Positions 5,987-12,074 of a DNA stretch of 12,074 nucleotides are shown here, piece by piece. Origin of the DNA: Clostridia bacterium (GTDB lineage Bacteria; Bacillota_A; Clostridia; Oscillospirales; CAG-382). The position numbers were made by a program, and so were the translations under genes. Numbering within the stretch: the stretch's first letter is position 1; each line of letters begins with the position of its first letter. The notes below the pieces were generated by a model that was not told the DNA's origin, did not search any database, and worked only from the letters and a program-made list of their open reading frames with translations. The DNA lies in the NCBI GenBank assembly GCA_017517985.1, contig JAFWWX010000131.1, positions 1-12,074 of the forward strand, read 5' to 3'.

Positions 5987-8047
5987 TCAATACTTTTTGA
6001 ATTTTAAAATTGCCTTAAACATATCTCCGTCTATTACAATTTTCATTTCTCCGTTGCAAAGTTCCGTATAACTTTTTGCGATTGCAAGACCAAGACCGCT
6101 ACCTTCAGTTGTTCTTGATTCGTCACCTCTGACAAATCTGCCCATTATTTCTTCTGCATCAAAATCAAGCGGATATGCTGAAGTATTTTTAAATTCAAAT
6201 ACAATCTGACCGTCTTTTTCTTTTGCAGATATAAAAGCTCTTGTGTTCTTCATTGAATACTTCAGGATATTGTTGATAAGATTATTCATTACGCGGGACA
6301 TCTTTCTGCTGTCTGCCGGGAAGAACAGTTCCTTGCTTGCATCAACACAGAATTTGATTTCGGAAGTTTCAATTTCATTGTCAAATTCCGCAACGGCTTG
6401 GTTAATCAAAAGCTCTGCATCAAGCTTTTCAAAGTTTATTTCTTCGTTTCCGCTTTGTGCTTTTGATATGTCAAACAAGTCCTGTGTAAGAGTTTTAAGT
6501 CTGTCGCTCTTTTTTGCAATTACCTGCACATAATCCTGCGCTTCTTCTGGCAGGTCCTCAACCTTTGATAAAAGCTCGGTATAGCTTATGATGGATGTAA
6601 GCGGTGTTTTGAGATCATGCGATACATTGGTTATAAGCTCTGTTTTCATCCTCTCAGCTTTCATTTTTGCGGCTACCGACTCATCAATGCTGTTACCAAT
6701 GTCGTTTATATTTGCAGCAAGTTCTTTCATATCTTCACACTTTAATTCAGGAATTTTGTAGCCGGAATTATAGTTACGGATTTCGCTTACACCTTTCTTG
6801 ATTTCATCAAGATCTTTTGAACGATGAGCAACCAAGAACGATGCAAAACAAAACAGAGCAATACTTACCAATATCCAGAACGGAGTGCCAGAACCATAGG
6901 TAAACATGCCGAACAGACCAATTAAAGCAGTATAACCGAACAATGTTCCTATCAATAATACTCCTGTTTTCTTATGCAGTGTTTTAGAAATAATGTTTCT
7001 GTATCCTACAAAGGCGTTACGAATCCATACAACAACTTTAACAAAAATTCTCCAGCACCATCTGATAATACGCATTATAACGCTTGAGCCAATAAAATTC
7101 CTTTGCTTTATATTTCTGATAATCGAAAGGAGCGATGTTAATATAACGGTGCTTGCTATTGTTGTTGCAAAAATTTCAACGATATTGAAAATCCTCTCAG
7201 GAAAATGCCCGGAAAATACAGCATCCATTGAAACCACAATAATGTATAGTGCGAAAAATCCAATGATACCGATAGCTGCCAGATGTACCTCAAGCCAAAT
7301 ATTATCTACCCACATTGGTTTAAATTCGCCATCTTTATTTTTTCCACATACACAGATAAGGTATATGAGCATAATCAATGCAATTACAACAAAGACTAAT
7401 ATCCTGTATATCATATCGAATATCAGACTCTCCTGACGATACCAGCTATCGCTGCATTTATTCAGGTAGTCTTCTGTGATGGTTGATGCGATTTCTATAG
7501 AATCGTCATCGTTAAATCGGGAAACCTCATTAAGCATATAGTGGTAATATAAGTCATTTGTAAAACTAGCTTCTCGCTCAATGTGGATGTCTCCTTTACC
7601 CGGTCTCTTAGCATATAAGTAAAATTCATTTTGTTTCATGTCTTCTGGAGATGTGGCACCACAATTTGTAAACACACGATCATTCCATTTGATATAATAA
7701 TTTACATTTTCCCTATTATACATATTATTTAATCGCTGTTCGATGTTTTGCTCCAAGGTTTGACCGTTCACCGTTAAAGGTTCGGTTCTTGTCACACTCT
7801 CCGTTTCATTGTCAACTCTATAAAAGTTATTATATGCATTGAAAATAATATTCTCCGGTTCATATAAATCTCCGATGATGCGTCTTGATTCCGAGAAATC
7901 ATTTTCAAATTCATATATCATATCCTTTTCGTTTGTCATTATGCTATTTATACTTGTTGTTGCAGTTAATGCACCAAGCACAATACAGATTACGAATATG
8001 ATTGCCGCAACAAACTTCGTGTAATTGGAATACAGAAATCTTTTCAT
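5987..8047 (-). CDS. Multi-spanning sensor histidine kinase
   Basis: A 686-aa membrane sensor kinase. It has an N-terminal membrane segment (about 12-33), an extracytoplasmic region of about 180 residues, then roughly five further hydrophobic segments (about 215-236, 253-279, 288-312 and two between 360 and 405). A linker and helical region lead to the dimerisation domain with phospho-accepting His477 (NVSHDLKTPL). The ATP-binding domain has an N box (MNNLINNILKYS, about 587-598) and a G2 box (GSGLGLAIAK, about 649-658). The usual DxGxG G1 box is not evident; FEFKNTS stands there, as I recall from related kinases of gut Clostridia. ATG 8047 has AAAGGAGG 8 nt upstream and begins 14 nt after the regulator's stop, so the pair is co-transcribed. 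It should phosphorylate the adjacent regulator; the signal is unknown, though the wall-enzyme gene downstream suggests envelope damage or wall antibiotics. No resistance enzymes such as VanHAX are present. Confidence 0.9.
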   Translation of the reverse strand: MKRFLYSNYTKFVAAIIFVICIVLGALTATTSINSIMTNEKDMIYEFENDFSESRRIIGDLYEPENIIFNAYNNFYRVDNETESVTRTEPLTVNGQTLEQNIEQRLNNMYNRENVNYYIKWNDRVFTNCGATSPEDMKQNEFYLYAKRPGKGDIHIEREASFTNDLYYHYMLNEVSRFNDDDSIEIASTITEDYLNKCSDSWYRQESLIFDMIYRILVFVVIALIMLIYLICVCGKNKDGEFKPMWVDNIWLEVHLAAIGIIGFFALYIIVVSMDAVFSGHFPERIFNIVEIFATTIASTVILTSLLSIIRNIKQRNFIGSSVIMRIIRWCWRIFVKVVVWIRNAFVGYRNIISKTLHKKTGVLLIGTLFGYTALIGLFGMFTYGSGTPFWILVSIALFCFASFLVAHRSKDLDEIKKGVSEIRNYNSGYKIPELKCEDMKELAANINDIGNSIDESVAAKMKAERMKTELITNVSHDLKTPLTSIISYTELLSKVEDLPEEAQDYVQVIAKKSDRLKTLTQDLFDISKAQSGNEEINFEKLDAELLINQAVAEFDNEIETSEIKFCVDASKELFFPADSRKMSRVMNNLINNILKYSMKNTRAFISAKEKDGQIVFEFKNTSAYPLDFDAEEIMGRFVRGDESRTTEGSGLGLAIAKSYTELCNGEMKIVIDGDMFKAILKFKKY

Positions 8048-8061
8048 TGCAAATTCCTCCT

Positions 8062-8742
8062 TTAATCAATCTTGTAACCGATACCCCAGACAACCTTGAT
8101 ATATCTCGGTTCTTTGGGATTAATTTCAATTTTTTCTCTGATATGGCATACATGGACTGTAATTGTTTTATCACCGACGAACTTATCTTCATTCCACACA
8201 TTGCGGTAAATATCGTCTGCAGTAAATATCCTGCCACGATTCCTTGCCAGAAGCTCAAGTATTTTATACTCAGTGGATGTAAGACGGATTTCTTCGCCGT
8301 CAACCATTACTCTTTTATCTTCAGTGTTTACACAAAGGCCGTCAATCACAATTTCACCACTTTGCTTTCCAATTGATCCAAGTGTGGTATATCGTCTTAA
8401 TTGAGATTTTACTCTTGCAACAAGCTCGGAAGGATTAAACGGTTTTGTAACATAATCGTCTGCGCCTGCAGTAAGACCTAAAATCTTGTCTGCATCCTCA
8501 GATTTTGCTGACAACATTATAACCGGAATATTTCTTGATTCTCTTAATTTCATAAGAGTTTTTATTCCATCCATCTTAGGCATCATAATGTCAAGTATCA
8601 TCAAATGAATCTCATTTTCAGACAAAACATCAAGTGCCTCAATGCCGTCATATGCTTTAAGTACATTATAGTTTTCTCCAGACAAAAATATTGTGATACT
8701 CTCAACAATCTCTCTGTCATCATCAACAACCAATATGTTCAT
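8062..8742 (-). CDS. OmpR/VanR-family response regulator
   Basis: A two-component regulator with an N-terminal receiver and a C-terminal winged-helix DNA-binding domain. Numbered from the ATG at 8742 (226 aa), the receiver has the acidic pocket (VVDDD), phospho-acceptor Asp51 (MILDIMMPKMDG), the conserved Ser78 (MLSAKSE) and Lys100 (YVTKPF). The effector domain has LTSTEYKILELLARNRG and ends in TITVHVCHIREKIE...VWGIGYKID, typical of the PhoB/OmpR fold. A GTG nine bases upstream (8751) is in frame, but it abuts the GGAGG, whereas ATG 8742 has an 8-nt gap, so I prefer the ATG. It has its own promoter and is followed by its kinase and a peptidoglycan glycosyltransferase. Probable targets are its own operon and wall genes. 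The VanR likeness is by family only; no glycopeptide resistance genes are seen. Confidence 0.92.
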   Translation of the reverse strand: MNILVVDDDREIVESITIFLSGENYNVLKAYDGIEALDVLSENEIHLMILDIMMPKMDGIKTLMKLRESRNIPVIMLSAKSEDADKILGLTAGADDYVTKPFNPSELVARVKSQLRRYTTLGSIGKQSGEIVIDGLCVNTEDKRVMVDGEEIRLTSTEYKILELLARNRGRIFTADDIYRNVWNEDKFVGDKTITVHVCHIREKIEINPKEPRYIKVVWGIGYKID

Positions 8743-8778
8743 TTTCTTCACCTCCGGTTACATATTACAACAAAAGTT

Positions 8779-8816
8779 CTAAGAATTAGCAATGAATTTA
8801 TTAAGATTTCTTAAGA
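8779..8816. promoter_or_regulatory. Candidate operator: in-phase YTAAGA repeats
   Basis: Three copies of the hexamer (C/T)TAAGA lie at 8779-8784, 8801-8806 and 8811-8816, at spacings of 22 and 10 nt, close to whole turns of the helix. OmpR-family regulators bind direct repeats spaced in this way. The sites lie just downstream of the -10 of the regulator's own promoter, which would fit autoregulation, possibly repression. The assignment is inference, and AT-rich sequence can produce such repeats by chance. Confidence 0.4.
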
Positions 8817-8835
8817 ATTGGTACTTTTTATAATT

Positions 8836-8864
8836 ATTATACCATAGATTTGAGCATCATTCAA
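8836..8864 (-). promoter_or_regulatory. Extended -10 promoter of the two-component operon
   Basis: On the minus strand TTGAAT (-35, 8864-8859) and a perfect TATAAT (-10, 8841-8836) are separated by 17 nt, and TGG immediately precedes the -10 (TGnTATAAT). Transcription should begin near 8829, giving an 87-nt leader before the regulator's ATG. The candidate operator repeats lie in that leader. Confidence 0.75.
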
Positions 8865-9036
8865 TCGGCATATCCTTTTTGAGCTTGATGTTGATAAAGC
8901 AAAATCCACACCCGAAAAAGCATCAGACTATATCGTCAAGTTAAATGAAGAATGGACAGAAGGAACGGACAACATTGATGATAACAATGTCGAATCTAAT
9001 ACTGAAAATTCTGAAAAGCCGACCTTAACTCCTTAA
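8854..9036 (+). pseudogene. Orphan plus-strand coding remnant (3' end of an unknown gene)
   Basis: From a TGA at 8851 to TAA at 9034-9036 the plus strand is open for about 60 codons. The part from about 8875 reads like real protein: FELDVDKAKSTPEKASDYIV, then a tryptophan and an acidic, Asn/Glu-rich tail ending in PTLTP. There is no usable in-frame start or SD, and the segment is the only coding-like plus-strand stretch between two minus-strand operons. It looks like the C-terminus of a gene whose front was deleted or replaced by the two-component promoter. I do not recognise the family. Confidence 0.45.
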
Positions 9037-9043
9037 TAAGAAT

Positions 9044-9078
9044 AAAAAATTGAACCTATCACTCCGCAAAGTGATAGG
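9044..9078 (-). terminator. Intrinsic terminator of the sigma/anti-sigma operon
   Basis: A perfect 9-bp stem (CCTATCACT / AGTGATAGG, 9055-9078) with a 6-nt loop is followed on the minus strand, after five bases, by six T (9049-9044). It lies 26 nt past the anti-sigma stop codon. On the plus strand no T run follows, so it works only for the minus strand. Confidence 0.8.
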
Positions 9079-9103
9079 CTGCACTTATATGTATTAATCA
9101 ATT

Positions 9104-9991
9104 TTACTTTAAGATATCCTTTACAATATCATTCGGAATTACAAATTCAGGACACCCCTGAGCGCCTGCTGCAACTTCATATTCATCAAAGCAGATTACG
9201 ATATTACCATCGTTGTTGATGTAGAAATGCTGGTCTTCGCTGATCTTTGTAAACCTTTCATCTTCTCCCCCATCCAAGAAGTAAAAACCGGTTCCGTTTT
9301 CATTTTGTTTTTTCATTTCAGCAAGTATATAATCACTGATTGGTGTAACATAATCAGCATCTTTCTTGAACAAGGAATCAAGAGTTATAAGTGTTCCTGC
9401 TTTTTTGTCGATGTTATAGAAACGATTTACAGTTACAGATGATGCCTCTATGGTTGTGAAGTAAAAGTTTACAGCAAGAATATCTTCGTTGTCAGTTTTA
9501 ACTTCATAATCTGCAGTAACACTGAGGTGGAAGTTCTTATCTCCGTACATATCACTCATTTTCTTAATATCACTTTCAAATGCTGCAATAATGGTATTTG
9601 CATTATCTTCAAGTTCTTTATTAAGTTTGTTTTCAAGGTCTTTGTTTAATAATCCTTCAATTTTAGGTGTTGTGATTTTAGCCTCATAGTTTTCTTCCTG
9701 AACTTCAAATCTACCGAAGGTCACCACTCTTACAATATCACCTAAAATCGGGACATCACTCGCCGCATAAGCAAGACTTGGGATGCAGTTTACCATAAGC
9801 ACAAATGCTGCTGCAATCGCTGCTGCACTGTAGATAGTTTTTTTAAGCCAGTTAAAAGATACGGTCTTTTTAGTCATATCAGACATCTCCATTTCATCAA
9901 TTTTTTCAGTTATGTCGAAAGGAGCCTCTATTGAATTTTTCATATTTTCACTATGGGATTTAAGTCTCATTTTCAGTTCAATATCTTTCAT
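9104..9991 (-). CDS. RsiV-type membrane anti-sigma factor (DUF3298)
   Basis: A 295-aa protein. The first 50 residues are hydrophilic and should hold the sigma factor in the cytoplasm. One membrane segment follows (about 52-70), then an extracytoplasmic region of about 220 residues with the DUF3298-like layout (DYEVKTDNEDILAVNFYFTT, FYNIDKKAGTLITLDSLF, FYINNDGNIVICFDEYEVAAGAQG, FVIPNDIVKDIL). Its size and layout match Bacillus subtilis RsiV (about 285 aa), which binds lysozyme and is then cut by signal peptidase to free SigV. A signal-peptidase-like site (SLAYA, 72-76) lies right after the membrane segment here. The ATG overlaps the sigma stop by 4 nt (ATGA), with AAGGAG upstream inside the sigma gene, so the two are translated together. 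Lysozyme as the signal is inferred from the family. The name rsiV would fit but is not certain. Confidence 0.85.
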   Translation of the reverse strand: MKDIELKMRLKSHSENMKNSIEAPFDITEKIDEMEMSDMTKKTVSFNWLKKTIYSAAAIAAAFVLMVNCIPSLAYAASDVPILGDIVRVVTFGRFEVQEENYEAKITTPKIEGLLNKDLENKLNKELEDNANTIIAAFESDIKKMSDMYGDKNFHLSVTADYEVKTDNEDILAVNFYFTTIEASSVTVNRFYNIDKKAGTLITLDSLFKKDADYVTPISDYILAEMKKQNENGTGFYFLDGGEDERFTKISEDQHFYINNDGNIVICFDEYEVAAGAQGCPEFVIPNDIVKDILK

Positions 9992-10458
9992 TGCTCTTCG
10001 TCTCCTTCCAAGAGTTTTTTGAGTTCATTCAGGGCGGATTTAGTTCTGTGTTTTACTGTTGATACAGGAACTACCAAAGATTTCGCCATCTCGTCATATG
10101 TCATATCATTATAAAACTTAAGCGTTATGTATATTGATAATTTCGGATCCATTCTACAAAGAGCATCCATTATTTCCATTTCGTCCGTGTTGGTGTTATA
10201 GAATGCATTTGTGTTATCAGTAAGTTCCTCCGTATAACGCCTGCTTTTTATAAAATTCTTGCATTTGTTTATTACGATACGGGTAATCCATGTTTTAAAG
10301 TATTTTTTATTCTTTAGTCCATCAATTGCTTTATATGCGGAAAGTGCAGCATCCTGCAGCACATCCTTAGCATCTTCCGTATTATGAAGATAAGCAACGG
10401 CAACCAAAAATAAAGACTTTTCATGTTTCCTGTATTCCTGTTCGAACAGTTCCCTCAA
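9988..10458 (-). CDS. ECF sigma factor, SigV-like
   Basis: An extracytoplasmic-function sigma factor of 156 aa when started at TTG 10458 (LRELFEQEYRKHEKS...). Region 2 is seen in the segments LFLVAVAYLHNTEDAKDVLQ, AYKAIDGLKNKKYFKTWITR and IVINKCKNFIKSRR, which bind the core enzyme and the -10. Region 4 is seen in MTYDEMAKSLVVPVSTVKHR followed by ALNELKKLL, the helix-turn-helix that reads the -35. The frame stays open to 10527, but TTG 10458 has AAGGAGG 7 nt upstream and the promoter lies at 10499-10526, so the longer form cannot be made from it. It is followed, with a 4-nt overlap, by its RsiV-type anti-sigma factor. The likely job is to switch on its own operon and wall-modifying genes under envelope stress. 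Confidence 0.9.
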   Translation of the reverse strand: MRELFEQEYRKHEKSLFLVAVAYLHNTEDAKDVLQDAALSAYKAIDGLKNKKYFKTWITRIVINKCKNFIKSRRYTEELTDNTNAFYNTNTDEMEIMDALCRMDPKLSIYITLKFYNDMTYDEMAKSLVVPVSTVKHRTKSALNELKKLLEGDEEQ

Positions 10459-10498
10459 AACGATTCCTCCTTCCTGCTTTGTAAGGCCTTTACATCTA

Positions 10499-10526
10499 TT
10501 AGACAACTCAAAACTGAAAAAAGTCA
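10499..10526 (-). promoter_or_regulatory. ECF-type autoregulatory promoter of the sigma operon
   Basis: On the minus strand TGACTT (-35, 10526-10521) and GTCTAA (-10, 10504-10499) are 16 nt apart, with a T run right after the -35. The spacing and the GTC-type -10 are characteristic of ECF sigma promoters, which often drive the sigma gene itself. Transcription should start near 10492, about 34 nt before the TTG start codon. No good sigma-A promoter is seen in the 90 nt between the upstream gene and this one. Confidence 0.6.
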
Positions 10527-10551
10527 ATGAAAATAAAATTTTTAGATATTT

Positions 10552-12074
10552 TTAATACGCTCTCTTAACACCCAATCCGCTTTGTGCAGCTATTAACTGA
10601 CCGAACTCTCCCTGCATTAGTTCTGCAAAAGCATCAACCTTTGGATTGTTTTCACCATCACGAATTACTGCGTAATAGCTTGTTGTATATGGATAGGTTC
10701 CATCAGAAATAGTTTCTTCGGTTGGAGCTATGCCATCAATACTCAAGAATTTCAAATCAAGAGGACCAAGCACTGATGAATTAACCAAATAATAGTAGAA
10801 CAAACTATATCCCATAGCATAGTTAGCATAGTTACCTTCGTTCTTTTGGTTATAATCATCAACCTCAGTAAGAATACTTGACATCATAATAGACGTGCGC
10901 TCTCTTGAAATATCCTCGTTTATTTCTTCTCCAGCTAAAACAAACTGTTCCATTTGAGCATGGCTGCCACTATCTTCATTTCTGCAATATGCAGCAAGCG
11001 TACCATCATCCCCGCCAAGCTCTTTCCAATTGGTTATACCGTTATTAACATAAATGTCGTGAAGTTGCTCTGTTGTAATATTATCAACTTTATTTTTTGT
11101 TCCTGTGAAGAAGATAAGTGCCTCATCAGCAATTGGAATAAATTTGAGCTTTACATTCTTTTCTTCTGCATACTTTAACACTTCTTCGCCTGCATCGGGA
11201 ACAAATATCATTTCAACCTCACCGTCAATCAGGCGCTTGTACGATGCAACCGTTTTACTGTGTGCTTTTGGAAAATTGGGGTGGTTATCATAATTACGAT
11301 AATACGCACTATATATATTCTGTGTTATTGCATAGGTTGATGTTGATCCGTCCAACACAGGTATTTCTACCTGTGGGGCAGTTTCCAATAAAATTGCTGG
11401 TGCATGATTATTAAAGAATGTACGAATAAACTGATATAAGAATTCACAGCATTCCACTCTTGTTACAGCCTGCTGCGGACACCAGAATAACTCGTCATCA
11501 GCAGTATCCATAAATTCATGGTCAACAAGTTCTACCAAAAGATGATAGTTTTCTTGAGTTAATGCCTTGTATGCAACTTTAGCGTAGTCAGACACTTTAT
11601 CCATATCCTTGTATTTTGAGAAATCTGTTTCATTTTCTTGTGGTTCAATTTTCCCCATATCAGAAAGCATACGAAATGTCATAGCGATAAGCTGTTCACG
11701 GGTAATAACCGAATCAGGATTAAAGTTTGTATCCTTCATAAACACGCCTTTATCTACAAGTGCCATTATATATTCTTTTGCCCAATGATTTTCCGGAATA
11801 TCTTCAAAGCACGACGCAGAGCGAGTTTTAGGAACACTAAACATTCTTGTAAAAATGGTTGCCATTTCTGCTCTTGTCAGTTCTTTATCGGGTTTAAAGC
11901 ATCCATCTTCATATCCTACAACAACTTCTCTTGCCGTAATTTCATTTATGTATGAATCATACTTATATTTCTCACCCAAGTCATTAAAAGGCGTTGTATA
12001 TTTCTCTACTTTTTCTACGGTAAAATCACTATTTTCCGGAAGATAAGCATAACTATATCCATCAAGAGGACCTA
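10552..12074 (-). CDS. S-layer-homology protein with PstS-like binding domain (5' end beyond the window)
   Basis: The frame is open from the right edge to TAA 10554-10552, giving 506 visible residues; a TTG at 11979 is in frame but lies inside an S-layer-homology (SLH) repeat, so it is not the start. Three SLH-type repeats are visible: about 29-78 (FNDLG, then VVVGYEDGCFKPDKELTRAEMA), 88-140 (FEDIPENHWAKEYI, NPDSVITREQL) and a more diverged third, about 151-217. SLH repeats anchor proteins to pyruvylated wall polymers. From about 237 on the protein is a PstS-like phosphate/anion-binding fold, with DGSTST (241-246), NWKELGG (348-354) and RNEDSGSH (364-371). Signal peptide and any earlier repeats are outside the window. 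A wall-held binding protein is the best reading; the ligand is unknown. There is no hairpin terminator after the stop, so some read-through into the sigma operon is possible. Confidence 0.85.
   Translation of the reverse strand, partial: GPLDGYSYAYLPENSDFTVEKVEKYTTPFNDLGEKYKYDSYINEITAREVVVGYEDGCFKPDKELTRAEMATIFTRMFSVPKTRSASCFEDIPENHWAKEYIMALVDKGVFMKDTNFNPDSVITREQLIAMTFRMLSDMGKIEPQENETDFSKYKDMDKVSDYAKVAYKALTQENYHLLVELVDHEFMDTADDELFWCPQQAVTRVECCEFLYQFIRTFFNNHAPAILLETAPQVEIPVLDGSTSTYAITQNIYSAYYRNYDNHPNFPKAHSKTVASYKRLIDGEVEMIFVPDAGEEVLKYAEEKNVKLKFIPIADEALIFFTGTKNKVDNITTEQLHDIYVNNGITNWKELGGDDGTLAAYCRNEDSGSHAQMEQFVLAGEEINEDISRERTSIMMSSILTEVDDYNQKNEGNYANYAMGYSLFYYYLVNSSVLGPLDLKFLSIDGIAPTEETISDGTYPYTTSYYAVIRDGENNPKVDAFAELMQGEFGQLIAAQSGLGVKRAY

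Noticed and set aside
6993..7436. 147-codon plus-strand ORF
   Set aside because: It lies fully antisense to the membrane segments of the histidine kinase, has no family likeness and no ribosome binding site.
8002..8376. 124-codon plus-strand ORF
   Set aside because: It is antisense to the start of the kinase and the DNA-binding domain of the regulator, both of which are certain.
5987..8742. Vancomycin-resistance operon
   Set aside because: The regulator and kinase resemble VanR/VanS only at family level; no ligase, dehydrogenase or dipeptidase gene is present.
11977..11979. TTG as the start of the S-layer-homology protein
   Set aside because: The frame is open up to the right edge and the codon lies within an SLH repeat (FNDLGEKYKYDSY), so it is an internal leucine.

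Overview
The window looks like low-GC Bacillota, most likely a gut-type Clostridia. The grounds are the AT-rich base composition, strong AGGAGG-type ribosome binding sites, use of TTG and GTG starts, and the protein families present. No species can be named from the sequence alone. Every gene I support is on the minus strand, so transcription runs from right to left in these coordinates.

Right part (about 9050-12074): an envelope protein and an envelope-stress switch. A gene running off the right edge encodes three S-layer-homology repeats fused to a PstS-like periplasmic-binding domain. Next is a two-gene operon for an ECF sigma factor and an RsiV-type (DUF3298) anti-sigma factor. These two overlap by 4 nt, have a recognisable ECF-type promoter, and end in a perfect-stem terminator.

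Middle (about 5200-8865): a three-gene set with an OmpR/VanR-like response regulator, a multi-spanning histidine kinase, and a monofunctional peptidoglycan glycosyltransferase (GT51). The set has its own extended -10 promoter. The glycosyltransferase reading frame is broken near its 3' end by a one-base shift. Between this set and the sigma operon lies an orphan plus-strand coding remnant without a start. Together with the sigma operon, this part suggests sensing of cell-wall damage.

Left part (1-5176): a DNA-metabolism module typical of integrative or conjugative elements, plasmids or phages rather than core chromosome. In transcription order it has a promoter, a structured leader with a built-in terminator, a short upstream ORF, a large SF2 helicase-like protein with a zinc-ribbon-like insert, a DNA polymerase III beta-clamp homologue, a DUF3268 zinc-finger protein, and the start of a MoxR-like AAA+ ATPase cut by the left edge. 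The helicase ends in a textbook beta-clamp-binding pentapeptide (QLSLF), and the next gene encodes a clamp with an unusual charged C-terminal tail. A dedicated helicase-clamp machine, possibly controlled by transcription attenuation, is the most interesting inference here.

No rRNA, tRNA, CRISPR array, insertion sequence or attachment site was recognised.
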